A stretch of 64,000 nucleotides of DNA from NCBI GenBank assembly GCA_003249035.1, contig QBMK01000012.1, forward strand, positions 1-64,000, read 5' to 3'. Shown one piece after another: positions 52,844 through 61,996 of this stretch; within the stretch, counting starts at the first letter, position 1; each line of letters starts with the position of its first letter. A program made the position numbers and the translations under genes. The stretch is from Pseudanabaena sp. (GTDB lineage: Bacteria > Cyanobacteriota > Cyanobacteriia > Pseudanabaenales > Pseudanabaenaceae). The notes below the pieces were generated by a model, which was given only the letters and a program-made list of their open reading frames with translations, did no database searches and was not told the DNA's origin.

Positions 52844-53187
52844 TTAGACTTGTTTGCAAAAGTTATTGAAAGTAAATATTTCTACGGTACTTTCGTTAAG
52901 ACAGTTAAAGATTATCTGAAGAAGTAGCCAAAAGGGCACATGTAGGTTCTTACAATGAAGCTAACACATATAGCAATCCTAAAGAAATTGCTGTGAGTAA
53001 GGGCAACTCATGAATTGTCTTTACTTACAGCAATTTATGCTCGAGAGAGCCGCAATAAAATTTCTATAAGTGTTACTTTGCAACGCTTATAGAAATTTTA
53101 TTAGTTCGGTTTTAATTGCAAAGTGATGTATCTGGGTTGCCCGATCATACATTTCGGTAAGTGAAGATAATTGAATAAGGTGCATGA
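52844..53187. other. Spacer upstream of pntA with two long hairpins
   Basis: AAATTGCTGTGAGTAAG near 52984 pairs with TTACTTACAGCAATTT near 53020-53036 (one mismatch), and AATAAAATTTCTATAAG (53054-53070) pairs with CTTATAGAAATTTTATT (53086-53102), extended by a wobble pair. No gene is seen. The hairpins could be a leader that controls pnt expression or a 3' barrier for readthrough from either side. Confidence 0.45.
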
Positions 53188-54333
53188 ATGAAGATAGGCG
53201 TAATCAAAGAAATAGAATTTGGAGAGCGTAGAGTCGCTCTAATTCCTGAAGTGGTGAGTCGCTTGGTCAAAAATGGTTTGGAAGTCTTGATTGAGAGTCA
53301 TGCTGGTGAATCATCTTTTTTTGCGGATGCAGCTTATGAAGAAGTTGGAGCCAAGATTATTTCTGACAAGACTGTTCTGATTAATGAATCAGATATTTTA
53401 CTAAAGGTAGGTGCACCTCGCGAAGAAGAAGTGAGCATGTTCAAATCTGGACAAATCGCGATTGGTTTTTTAAATCCTTTAGGAAGACCTGAACTGATTC
53501 GCCGCCTAGCGCAACAGGGGGTAACAGCCATGAGCATGGAGATGATCCCCCGTAGTAGTCGAGCACAAAGTATGGATGCTCTCTCCTCACAGGCTTCGAT
53601 CGCGGGCTATAAAGCTGTGCTGATCGCAGCAGCAGCTTTGCCAAAATATCTGCCAATGCTGACCACCGCCGCAGGTACGATCCCACCTGCCAAAGTGGTG
53701 GTTTTGGGTGCAGGTGTGGCAGGGCTTCAGGCGATCGCAACCGCGCGTCGTCTCGGCGCTCAGGTCGAAGCCTATGATATTCGTCCTGCGGTGCGCGAAG
53801 AAGTGCAGAGCCTTGGTGCAAAATTTATCGATGTCACCTTGGATGAGGATACGACTGCCGATGGTGGCTATGCCAAAGAAATTTCTGAAGCTGCAAAACA
53901 ACATGCTCAGGTCATTCTCGCGAAGCATATTAAGGAAGCGGATATTGTGATTACCACCGCCCAAGTACCTGGACGTAAAGCACCCGTGATGGTGACTGAT
54001 GCGATGATCGCCCACATGAAGCGTGGCTCGATCATTGTCGATATGGCTGGCGAACAAGGGGGCAATTGTGAAGGGACGATCGCGGGCAAAGATGTCATGT
54101 GTCATGGCGCAATGATTATTTCGCCGATCAATCTTCCTTCTTCAATGCCGATCCATGCTTCGCAAAAATACGCGAAGAATCTGCTCAACCTTCTCAATCA
54201 CTTGATCAAGAAAGGCGAACTGGATCTTGATTTTGATGATGACATTATCAGCAGTACCTGTATTACTCACGCTGGCGAAATTCGCAATCAGCGCGTTAAA
54301 GATGCTCTATCTCAACTAGCAGTCGCCGTCTAA
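53188..54333 (+). CDS. pntA: NAD(P) transhydrogenase subunit alpha, part 1 (NAD-binding)
   Basis: A 381-residue soluble dI component. With PntA2 and PntB it forms a membrane proton pump that transfers hydride between NADH and NADP+. It begins MKIGVIKEIEFGERRVALIP, an alanine-dehydrogenase-like fold, with the NAD site KVVVLGAGVAGLQAIATARR and AYDIRPAVREEVQSLGAKFI. The RQDPVDD-type mobile-loop region lies at ITTAQVPGRKAPVMVTDAMI. The membrane part is a separate gene, as in other cyanobacteria. Confidence 0.95.
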   Translation: MKIGVIKEIEFGERRVALIPEVVSRLVKNGLEVLIESHAGESSFFADAAYEEVGAKIISDKTVLINESDILLKVGAPREEEVSMFKSGQIAIGFLNPLGRPELIRRLAQQGVTAMSMEMIPRSSRAQSMDALSSQASIAGYKAVLIAAAALPKYLPMLTTAAGTIPPAKVVVLGAGVAGLQAIATARRLGAQVEAYDIRPAVREEVQSLGAKFIDVTLDEDTTADGGYAKEISEAAKQHAQVILAKHIKEADIVITTAQVPGRKAPVMVTDAMIAHMKRGSIIVDMAGEQGGNCEGTIAGKDVMCHGAMIISPINLPSSMPIHASQKYAKNLLNLLNHLIKKGELDLDFDDDIISSTCITHAGEIRNQRVKDALSQLAVAV

Positions 54334-54400
54334 TATCAAACAAAATGGCGTAGCCATTTTGTTTTTTGAAAACCCCTACTGGGTTTAAGTTTTAATTCAC
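54333..54400. repeat. Partial, diverged copy of the 103-bp repeat between pntA genes
   Basis: The ACAAAATGGC-GTA-GCCATTTTGT hairpin and the following ACCCCTACTGGGTTT palindrome match the full copies at 50843 and 58889; the third hairpin is replaced by unrelated sequence. It begins at the pntA stop codon and lies inside the operon. Confidence 0.7.
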
Positions 54401-54454
54401 ATTCAATTGATTTGAACTTGTTGGCACTGAAGTCAACAAGTTCGTTAAACAACT

Positions 54455-54745
54455 ATGAACGAATCATTAATTAGTGCTCTATTTGTCTTTGTGCTTGCTT
54501 CCTTTGCAGGATTTGAAGTAATTAACAAGGTTCCACCAACATTACATACCCCATTGATGTCAGGGTCTAACGCCATTTCAGGTATCTCCGTCATTGGTGC
54601 TTTGATTGTGGCGGGTAGCGATGTGAATCCCAATCTCTCTGTGATTTTAGGACTTGTCTCAGTTGTCTGCGCCACGATCAATGTTGTCGGTGGATTTCTG
54701 GTTACCGATCGCATGTTGCAAATGTTCAAAAAGAAAGAGGCGTAA
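54455..54745 (+). CDS. pntA2: NAD(P) transhydrogenase subunit alpha, part 2
   Basis: A 96-residue membrane protein with about three hydrophobic helices: SALFVFVLASFAGFEVINKV, SGISVIGALIVAGSDVNPNL and LSVILGLVSVVCATINVVGG. The segment TLHTPLMSGSNAISGI is the conserved region of the PntA membrane domain. It carries part of the proton channel with PntB. The stop is 6 bp before pntB. Confidence 0.93.
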   Translation: MNESLISALFVFVLASFAGFEVINKVPPTLHTPLMSGSNAISGISVIGALIVAGSDVNPNLSVILGLVSVVCATINVVGGFLVTDRMLQMFKKKEA

Positions 54746-54751
54746 AGCACC

Positions 54752-56164
54752 ATGCTAGAAAATATTTTGGATTATGTCCCGACAGGGATTCAGCTTACCT
54801 ATTTGGTGGCGGCTTCCCTATTTATGGTTGGTCTCAAACAGATGGGATCGCCTGCTACAGCTCGTCAGGGGAATTTGCTAGGCGCGATCGCTATGTTGTT
54901 AGCGGTTGTGGCAACGTTGCTCGATAAGCAGGTATTGAGCTACAGCTTGATTTTGGTAGCGATCGCGATCGGCTCAGCGATCGGTTCTCTGATTGCTTAC
55001 AAAGTTGCGATGACCGATATGCCTCAGATGGTTGGCTTGCTCAATGGTTTGGGCGGTTTGGCTTCATCTCTAGTGGCTGTTGGCGAATATTGGCGGGTAG
55101 TCAGTCATGGGTTGACCTTGCCATTGGTCGATAATCTTTCGATTACCGCGAGTGTTCTCATCGGCAATATTACCTTTACGGGTAGCATGATTGCCTTTGC
55201 GAAATTGCAAGGAATCATGAGGGGTGCACCGATTCGCTTTGCCTATCAGCAAACCATCAATATTTTGCTGCTAGCCACTTTTGTCTTTGGTGCAGCCATG
55301 CTGATTGTCAATCCTGCCGATCTGGTCGCATTCATTGGTATTAATATCATTTCGCTCCTAGTCGGTGTATTGTTTGTGATCCCCATCGGCGGCGGTGATA
55401 TGCCCGTGGTCATCTCGCTGCTGAATTCTCTGTCAGGGGTTGCTGCTAGTGCCGCAGGCTTTGTGGTGATGAATAATGTTTTGATTATTTCAGGTGCATT
55501 GGTCGGCGCTTCAGGCTTGATCCTTACCCAGATTATGTGTAAGGCAATGAACCGTACTCTTCCCAATGTGCTATTTAGCGGCTTTGGCACAACCTTAGTC
55601 ACAGATGGTGACGCAGGCGACAGCAGCAACAAAACCGTGAAAACTATTGACCCTGAAGAATGCGCGATGATGTTGGGCTATGCGCGATCGGTGGTGATTG
55701 TGCCTGGCTATGGCATGGCAGTCGCTCAAGCGCAGCACGCTGTACGAGAGTTGTCGGACATGCTCGAACGTAAAGGCGTAGAAGTAAAGTTTGCCATCCA
55801 TCCAGTTGCGGGGCGGATGCCAGGGCATATGAACGTGCTTCTCGCAGAGGCTAATGTGCCTTACTCGCAACTCTATGACATGGACGATATCAATACGCAG
55901 TTTGAGAATACCGATGTGGTGTTGATTATCGGTGCAAATGATGTGGTCAATCCTGCGGCAAGGACTAATCAAGCTAGCCCGATATTTGGAATGCCGATTT
56001 TAGATGTGGATAAAGCTAAGAATGCGATCGTGATTAAGCGAGGCATGAGTGCTGGTTTTGCGGGAGTCGAGAATGACTTGTTCTATCAACAAAAAACGAT
56101 GATGTTGTTTGGTGGTGCTAAGGACATGGTTGGCAAGCTTGCCAATGAACTAAAACAAATTTAA
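54752..56164 (+). CDS. pntB: NAD(P) transhydrogenase subunit beta
   Basis: A 470-residue subunit. Residues 1-260 hold about nine membrane helices (IQLTYLVAASLFMVGLKQMG, LVAIAIGSAIGSLIAYKVAM, ITASVLIGNITFTGSMIAFA), and the C-terminal dIII domain binds NADP(H): VVIVPGYGMAVAQAQHAVRE, HPVAGRMPGHMNVLLAEANV and DVVLIIGANDVVNPAA. It follows pntA2 at 6 bp and is closed by a clear terminator. This completes the three-gene transhydrogenase operon. Confidence 0.96.
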   Translation: MLENILDYVPTGIQLTYLVAASLFMVGLKQMGSPATARQGNLLGAIAMLLAVVATLLDKQVLSYSLILVAIAIGSAIGSLIAYKVAMTDMPQMVGLLNGLGGLASSLVAVGEYWRVVSHGLTLPLVDNLSITASVLIGNITFTGSMIAFAKLQGIMRGAPIRFAYQQTINILLLATFVFGAAMLIVNPADLVAFIGINIISLLVGVLFVIPIGGGDMPVVISLLNSLSGVAASAAGFVVMNNVLIISGALVGASGLILTQIMCKAMNRTLPNVLFSGFGTTLVTDGDAGDSSNKTVKTIDPEECAMMLGYARSVVIVPGYGMAVAQAQHAVRELSDMLERKGVEVKFAIHPVAGRMPGHMNVLLAEANVPYSQLYDMDDINTQFENTDVVLIIGANDVVNPAARTNQASPIFGMPILDVDKAKNAIVIKRGMSAGFAGVENDLFYQQKTMMLFGGAKDMVGKLANELKQI

Positions 56165-56169
56165 CGAAG

Positions 56170-56201
56170 AAAGAGACTCGCTTAGCGAGTCTCTTTTTTT
56201 T
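56170..56201 (+). terminator. Rho-independent terminator of the pnt operon
   Basis: Arms AAAGAGACTCGC and GCGAGTCTCTTT (56170-56181, 56185-56196) around TTA are followed by a run of T to 56201, immediately after the pntB stop. Confidence 0.88.
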
Positions 56202-56422
56202 GATAACTAAATTTTATTAGTGTCATGATTTATTCGCGCCCTCAAATCCCTATAAGACAAGTTGTCCCTGCGTTGCGAGTTTAGGGCAAAGCATTCCCAA
56301 TTTAAAAGGATCTGAAAACTTATAGATTTCTGTGGGAATGCTTTGCCACTACGAGAAGATCGTCTGAAGAGCAAATAATCCATGACACTATCTAAATTTG
56401 AATAGGAGCGAATTTATTAGCT

Positions 56423-56971
56423 ATGAGTTTTCAACGAATTTTTGCATTACTTCTTATCGTCTTTGGCACAGCGTCATTGATATTTGCGATGACCAACATT
56501 CCTTATAGTCCCTTTGCTGCCATGATGTTTGGAGTTAGTGGCGTGGTAATGATAGCGATCGCAGTTTTGAGTTATCGTGCAACTAGCATGCTCGACGGAA
56601 CTCGTGCTGTAGTCTCGTGGATGCTGATCTTGGCAGGTATACCGTCGAGTGCCTTTAGTCTGTTTGTAATGTTGATGGGTGGGGATATCTATATGATTAT
56701 TATGTTGTATGGGTTGCCAGGATTAGCTGCTGGTACTTTGGGCTGGACATTGCTTAAGCCAAAGTTCCCTATTGTTATGGCGAAAAAGATTATCAGTGGA
56801 ATTTGCATTACAACTGGTGCTGGGGCTGTTCTTTTCCCTATTGTGATTTTGTCTATCCTCGGCACTACAATTGGTTTTGTTTCCATTGCGCCTATTTATG
56901 TCATGTCTGGTATAGGACTTGTCGCGATCGGTAGCCAATTAAGAAGACCTACCAAAGCAAAGCAAAAATAG
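56423..56971 (+). CDS. Small multi-pass membrane protein of unknown function
   Basis: A 182-residue protein with five hydrophobic segments (IFALLLIVFGTASLIFAM, AAMMFGVSGVVMIAIAVLSY, AVVSWMLILAGIPSSAFSLF, MIIMLYGLPGLAAGTLGWTL, GAVLFPIVILSILGTTIGFV) and a short basic tail ending PTKAKQK. No conserved active-site motif was recognised. It is monocistronic, 258 bp after pntB. Confidence 0.6.
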   Translation: MSFQRIFALLLIVFGTASLIFAMTNIPYSPFAAMMFGVSGVVMIAIAVLSYRATSMLDGTRAVVSWMLILAGIPSSAFSLFVMLMGGDIYMIIMLYGLPGLAAGTLGWTLLKPKFPIVMAKKIISGICITTGAGAVLFPIVILSILGTTIGFVSIAPIYVMSGIGLVAIGSQLRRPTKAKQK

Positions 56972-57026
56972 CTGTATAGCTCTTCCGTAAGTCCCAACTT
57001 TAGAAACGTTGAATCTTATCTTTACT

Positions 57027-58658
57027 TTATCGACTCTGAGTATGAAGAAATCGCTCAAAGTCTTCAAGCGGCATCGCTCTAGCAAATAGCCACCCCTGTC
57101 CGTAACTGACTCCTCTATCCTTTAGATACTGATATTGCGCTTCAGTTTCTATGCCTTCGGCAACTATTGTTAACCCTAAACGATCGCCAAAATCAATCAA
57201 GCTATCCACAATCAGCGAAATCTTGCTGCCATTTTCTAGTCCCTTGATGAATAGTTGATCTAGTTTCAGTTGATCGATGTCAAGTTTCTGTAGATAAGCA
57301 ATATTAGAATATCCAGTACCGAAATCATCAATCGCGAAACTAACTCCCCATTTTTTGATCCGAGCGATCGCATCTGAGACAACTTGAGCCTGTTGCTCGA
57401 CTAAGCGATTTTCGGTGATTTCAAATGTGATTTTGGATTGAGCGCGATCGCGTTCTTGCAAAATTTTAATTAGACGCTCTATATCCCCATTATTTAGGTG
57501 AGAGGGTGAGAGATTTATGGAAGTGTAAAGGTCTTGAAACTCTGTTCCTAAAATATTTCGATCTTGAATTACTTTTTCTAGAAGCCATTCAGTTATTTGA
57601 ATGATCAGCCCTGTCTCCTCAGCAATGGGAATAAAAAGCCCTGGATAGAGTAGCCCTCTTTGAGGATGTCTCCATCTCAACAAGGCTTCTGAGCCCACAC
57701 ATTGCCTTGTTTGCAAATCTACAATCGGCTGGTAATAAACCTCAAACTCATTTCGAGAAAGTCCGCATTTTAATTCATAATCTAGGGTGTTGAACTTTCT
57801 CACTTGACGGACAAAGAGATAACTTAAAATACCGCTAATCAATAAGGTTAGAGGAACGCCGATGATAAATTCTTGCATCCAATAGCGAAGTGCCCACTGA
57901 CGATCAATCTCTCCTACAATGATCATTTTCCCAACTTTTGTCGAGCCTGTGACCTGAATTGTATTGAAAGATAGATTCTTGATGTTAGAATTCATGTCTG
58001 GCGGCGGAGTCCCAATCGCTACGAGAATGCGCCGATCGCTTGCCATATATGCAATGTAACCGTTAACTCCTAAATCCAGATCGGGTATAGCTTCTAGAAA
58101 GCTTGTGAGAATTATGGGATCGACGAGTAGATACATGAAGCCTATTTTCCCCGATCCTTTAAGCATCAGAACAATGGATTTCTCTTGCATAAGCTGAGTT
58201 CTGCCTATGCCTAAGATTTGGAGGTTGCGATCTCTTGGGTCAAAGCGATACTTTGAGGGAGATATAGATATTGGTGGGTTTGACACTCCTAAATTAGATA
58301 GAGTCAAAAAGCCTTCTGTATTAACAATGCCGAATTCTCTAAAGCGAAAATCATTGTAAATCTGACGTTGCAGAATATTGATAGCGGTTTGAGTATCCGC
58401 ATTTTGAAGGTCTAGGTTGCTGCGGCGCATCATGTCCTCCGCATTCTCTAATAGCAGGTTAGTTTTCTGCGTGGCTACTTTGATGATGCCTTCCAAATTC
58501 GCTTTGGTGTATGCGATCGCTTGAAAGTAGGAAATAACTAATAGAACAATAGTTGGCAATATGCTAACGACAATAACCCAAAGGGTTGGGTTGCGAAAAA
58601 TTCCAAGCGAACGATGACCTATTGGATACTTGCGATGAGTAGAAATACGGCGAGGCAT
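57027..58658 (-). CDS. Membrane-bound EAL-domain c-di-GMP phosphodiesterase
   Basis: A 543-residue protein. An N-terminal helix (about 23-47, LWVIVVSILPTIVLLVISYF), a periplasmic sensor region to about 270 and a second helix (FIIGVPLTLLISGILSYLFV) flank the sensory domain. The EAL domain spans about 290-540: FEVYYQPIVDLQTRQCVGSE, the EALLRWRHP catalytic motif, ITFEITENRLVEQ, DDFGTGYSNIAYLQKLDIDQ, and VAEGIETEAQYQYLKDRGVS. The key acids are retained, so it can hydrolyse c-di-GMP. No GGDEF domain is present. The signal is unknown. Confidence 0.92.
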   Translation of the reverse strand: MPRRISTHRKYPIGHRSLGIFRNPTLWVIVVSILPTIVLLVISYFQAIAYTKANLEGIIKVATQKTNLLLENAEDMMRRSNLDLQNADTQTAINILQRQIYNDFRFREFGIVNTEGFLTLSNLGVSNPPISISPSKYRFDPRDRNLQILGIGRTQLMQEKSIVLMLKGSGKIGFMYLLVDPIILTSFLEAIPDLDLGVNGYIAYMASDRRILVAIGTPPPDMNSNIKNLSFNTIQVTGSTKVGKMIIVGEIDRQWALRYWMQEFIIGVPLTLLISGILSYLFVRQVRKFNTLDYELKCGLSRNEFEVYYQPIVDLQTRQCVGSEALLRWRHPQRGLLYPGLFIPIAEETGLIIQITEWLLEKVIQDRNILGTEFQDLYTSINLSPSHLNNGDIERLIKILQERDRAQSKITFEITENRLVEQQAQVVSDAIARIKKWGVSFAIDDFGTGYSNIAYLQKLDIDQLKLDQLFIKGLENGSKISLIVDSLIDFGDRLGLTIVAEGIETEAQYQYLKDRGVSYGQGWLFARAMPLEDFERFLHTQSR

Positions 58659-58838
58659 AAACCAAAAGTGTATTTAAGTATTTAATTGGAGAAAATCTTG
58701 TGAATACCATACCATTGATGATACTGACTCTTGGTGATACTGAAATCACCTTTCTAGCGATTTGCAATCTTATCTGAATTCCATTTTCTTCCGTCTTTCC
58801 TTAATCCCAAACCACATGAAGTTTTCCCTATCGTTGTA

Positions 58839-58887
58839 AGCTACCGAGTGGTATCTCCCGAATCGACGTATATGAACTTTCAGGGGT
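58839..58887 (+). pseudogene. Remnant of a duplicated MscS-like gene
   Basis: The plus strand reads KLPSGISRIDVYELSG, which matches KPPSGVTRIGVYEVAR of the mscS-like gene (nucleotides about 60299-60345). The remnant is cut off by the 103-bp repeat at 58889. It shows that a second copy of this gene's 5' region lay here and was destroyed; the rest of it was not found. Confidence 0.7.
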
Positions 58888-58888
58888 A

Positions 58889-58991
58889 ATACCAAAACTA
58901 AAAATGGCGTAGCCATTTTTAGTTTTTAAAACCCTTCCTGAGTTTGGTTTTTAATTCGCAAAAGTGTTGTCACACTTTCGTGAATTGGTAT
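58889..58991. repeat. 103-bp three-hairpin repeat, full copy 3
   Basis: Same length and ends as the other two full copies, in the orientation of copy 2. The main hairpin is AAAACTAAAAATGGC-GTA-GCCATTTTTAGTTTT: its arms differ from AAACACAAAATGGC of the other copies at paired positions, so the differences are compensatory. It adjoins the mscS remnant. Confidence 0.85.
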
Positions 58992-59301
58992 AATGTCACA
59001 TCTGGATAAGGAATAATGACATCTACTTATCTAGAGTTCCCTACATATGGATATGGGGATTTTGCAGTTTCCTCTCTTTACATCTTTACAAAGGATGTGG
59101 GTGTAGCGTTTGTAAACAACCCTACTCGTACCTCTCTAATGTTGATTGTAGGAAGAGTTGAAGCCTAAGTTTGTACTGCTTCCAACATCGCTGAAGTAAT
59201 AGCAGTAAAGGTTTGCAACCAAACTCGTAAGCCCTACTAATTCTTAAGAAACTATTGAATAATATAAAAAAACAGAAAAGTAGTATGTATATTTTAGTGA
59301 T
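58992..59301. other. Spacer between the repeat and the IS1-like remnant
   Basis: No gene is seen. The left end of the insertion sequence should lie here but no sequence matching the candidate right end (GGTAGTCCTCC) was found. Confidence 0.35.
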
Positions 59302-60008
59302 TTAAACAAGTAAGGATGAATTATAGTGGTCAATAAAGAGCCACATAGCACCAATGTGATTTTCTAGTTTTTTAGAGAAAGAGAGATTTTTGCGAACCAA
59401 TCGAGAGACACGTTGACGCATCGTACAGTTAAAACGCTCAACATAATTTGTTTGACCAGTTTCCTTCCCAACTATCTTGTGACGTTGTTCAGGAAACACA
59501 AGAGCGTAAGCACTCCAAAAATTCGTGTAAGCTACCGCACACAGTCGGTAGACATCTGGCAATGAATCCCAAAGTTCTATGGCTCCTTGTTCAGAGCGAT
59601 CGCCGATATGAACCCCGACAATTTCGCGGGTTTCGACATCAAGAGCAAGCCAAATCCACTGTTTGTTACCTTTATTCCCAACAAACGACCACATTTCATC
59701 ACATTGAATCGTTAGTCTTCTTTTTTTAGACGATACATTCACTTGTCGGGGCATCGACTCGTATTTGCGATTGACATAATCCTGCAACCTAGTTTCAGAA
59801 ACATCGCAAACCATCGCAATACTATCAAGAGGAATCTTTTCGAAATAGTTTATCAATCAGGGCTTTGGACTCTTCAGAGATTATTTTCTGCAGTGGTGCT
59901 TCAACAAACTGGCGACCACAGGTTTTACATTTGTAGTTTTGGTTCCCGTTATGGATAAAACCATTTTTGACAACATCTTTATGATTCACAGTTTGGACAA
60001 TTTGGCAT
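59302..60008 (-). pseudogene. IS1-family transposase, broken by two frameshifts
   Basis: Read on the minus strand, the frame starts MPNCPNCES at 60008 and stops at 59979-59981; the next frame continues KDVVKNGFIHNGNQNYKCKT and VEAPLQKIISEESKALIDK to a TGA at 59825-59827; the last frame carries MVCDVSETRLQDYVNRKYES, QCDEMWSFVGNKGNKQWIWL and NYVERFNCTMRQRVSRLVRK (the DDE domain). The first part is the zinc-ribbon InsA-like region and the last the InsB-like catalytic region. IS1 elements can use ribosomal frameshifting at one junction, but here two shifts are needed. A candidate right end is GGTAGTCCTCC (complement near 60065). Confidence 0.85.
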
Positions 60009-60156
60009 TTCTAATCAGACTAAAAGTTTCCTTATAATTTTATCCTTACATTTGGAGGACTACCTTTGTGCTTTGGTATTATTTCCGCTAAGTGGGAATA
60101 AAATCTTTTGATATTTGGTATTAATTCCGTCGATCAATTATTCATTCTCCATATTT

Positions 60157-61950
60157 ATGTTTTTGTTTAAGCGCTTGCGTCGTCTAATAATTCGATTTGT
60201 GCTAATCAGTCTGTTAGCGATCGCATTAGTAATCAGTTGGAGTGAACTTGCTCATAGCCAACTTCCTTCATTGCCTACCTTAGACTCCGCCAATTCGCAT
60301 AAGCCACCGAGTGGTGTCACCCGCATCGGTGTATATGAAGTTGCAAGGGTGATTTCACAGGTGGATAAGAAGCTGTTGTTTGAGATTGTCTCACCCACTA
60401 TTTTTAATCGAGACCGACCGAAAGAAAATACCCTTCCAGTGGAAGTGCGTGCCGAAGAAATAATGGAGCGGTTAAATCGATTGACTATTCGAGTCATGAA
60501 TTCTAAACAAACGCCAAAAGTTACTATTGGCAAGCTCAACGATCGCCCAATTCTTCAGCTTGAAGACGATCAATCGTCGCGACCATTAAGACTGGTGACA
60601 ATAACTGAACCTGATGCTGACTATCTAGGCAAAACTAAAGAAGAAGTGACGAACGAATGGCAGAAAATACTACAAACAGAAGTGAACCGCATTGACGAAC
60701 TGTTTTCTCCAGAAGTATTGTCTCAAAGATCTTGGAATGCCACCCAAATAATTATTGGATTGGTGTTTATCAGCCTATTGATATGGCTTTTGAGGCGAAT
60801 GTTGATTACTAAACAGAAAGCATTACAGACTCGCAATTTAGAGACCCAAGCCGCCGCATCAAAGACTGCTGCTATGGAGACATCTCTCGACTTAGAGATC
60901 AGTCAAGAAGAATTAGAGGTCGAAGTAATATCAAAAAAGCGATCGCGATTTTTAAAATTACTTCAGTATCAATTTACACTCGATCGCCAACTAGAAATCT
61001 ATGGCTTTCTGCACTGGTTTTTGTTTTGGTTATTTATCTTTTTGTGGTATGTCGGCATTTCATTCATTGTTTCTCACGTTCCTTTTCTGATGCGATGGTC
61101 ATTAGAAATGCTCTCTGACCCTCTCATACTGATAGTTTTTTGGTTTTTGCTTAGTCTTGCAATTCGATTAGTTCATAGCTTAACCGATCGTCTCATCCAT
61201 GCATGGACAAAACATCTAGATCTTCCAGTAAATGAAACTCAGCGTCTCTCTCTGCGAGCCATTACCGTTTCTAGAGCATTAAAAGGGTTCACCACCTTTA
61301 CCTTTATTACGCTCGGTATCGTTTGGACATTGAATTTATTTAACGTACCCACTGGCTCAATTTTGGCAGGGGGAGCGCTGATTGGTATCGCAATTTCTCT
61401 GGGTTCCCAAAGTTTGATCAAAGATCTTGTAAATGGCTGCTTGATTTTGATAGAAGATCAATTTGCGGTGGGCGATATTATTCAGATTGGCGACAAAAGC
61501 GGGCTAGTGGAAAAACTCAACTTACGGGTGACTCAACTGCGAGATAGTCAAGGTAAGCTCATCACTATTCGTAATAGCAACATTACCGAAGTCAGTAACT
61601 TAACTCGACTTTGGGCTCGGGTAGATTTTTCGATTGTTGTAGATTATGACAACGATCCTAAGGAGGTTCTTGATGTTTTGAACCAGGTATCACAGCAGCT
61701 TTACAACGAGACAGAATGGCGCGATCGCATACTCAATCCACCAGAAGTTTTGGGCATTGATGAATTGTCGCATAATGGAATGCTGATGCGCGTCTGGATT
61801 CAGACAATGCCCATGCAGCAATGGATCGTCGGTCGAGAATTTCATCTGCGCGTGCGGCAAGCATTTCAATCAAAAAATATCCAAATTGGCAGACCGCAAT
61901 TAGTCAACTACAACAATGATATTAGCGCTATGAGCAAATCCCAAGAATAG
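60157..61950 (+). CDS. MscS-family mechanosensitive channel, large form
   Basis: A 597-residue channel protein. A signal-like helix (LIIRFVLISLLAIALVISWS) is followed by an extracytoplasmic region of about 150 residues and several membrane helices (ATQIIIGLVFISLLIWLLRR, WFLFWLFIFLWYVGISFIVS, ILIVFWFLLSLAIRLVHSLT, TFTFITLGIVWTLNLFNVP). The pore helix and beta domain are clear: GSILAGGALIGIAISLGSQS, DLVNGCLILIEDQFAVGDII and VTQLRDSQGKLITIRNSNIT. It is expected to release solutes on osmotic downshift. I choose the ATG at 60157. Its 5' region is duplicated at 58839. Confidence 0.92.
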   Translation: MFLFKRLRRLIIRFVLISLLAIALVISWSELAHSQLPSLPTLDSANSHKPPSGVTRIGVYEVARVISQVDKKLLFEIVSPTIFNRDRPKENTLPVEVRAEEIMERLNRLTIRVMNSKQTPKVTIGKLNDRPILQLEDDQSSRPLRLVTITEPDADYLGKTKEEVTNEWQKILQTEVNRIDELFSPEVLSQRSWNATQIIIGLVFISLLIWLLRRMLITKQKALQTRNLETQAAASKTAAMETSLDLEISQEELEVEVISKKRSRFLKLLQYQFTLDRQLEIYGFLHWFLFWLFIFLWYVGISFIVSHVPFLMRWSLEMLSDPLILIVFWFLLSLAIRLVHSLTDRLIHAWTKHLDLPVNETQRLSLRAITVSRALKGFTTFTFITLGIVWTLNLFNVPTGSILAGGALIGIAISLGSQSLIKDLVNGCLILIEDQFAVGDIIQIGDKSGLVEKLNLRVTQLRDSQGKLITIRNSNITEVSNLTRLWARVDFSIVVDYDNDPKEVLDVLNQVSQQLYNETEWRDRILNPPEVLGIDELSHNGMLMRVWIQTMPMQQWIVGREFHLRVRQAFQSKNIQIGRPQLVNYNNDISAMSKSQE

Positions 61951-61953
61951 TTA

Positions 61954-61996
61954 ATACCAAAACACAAAATGGCGTAGCCATTTTGTGTTTTGGTAT
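61954..61996. repeat. Short palindromic form of the 103-bp repeat
   Basis: ATACCAAAACACAAAATGGC (61954-61973), GTA, and the exact complement to 61996: a perfect 20-bp hairpin. It matches one end hairpin of the 103-bp unit, closed on itself so that both ends read ATACCAA/TTGGTAT. It begins 3 bp after the mscS stop and can act as its terminator-like end. Confidence 0.85.

Noticed and set aside
53441-54105. Minus-strand frames opposite pntA
   Set aside because: Shadows of the strongly supported pntA coding sequence.
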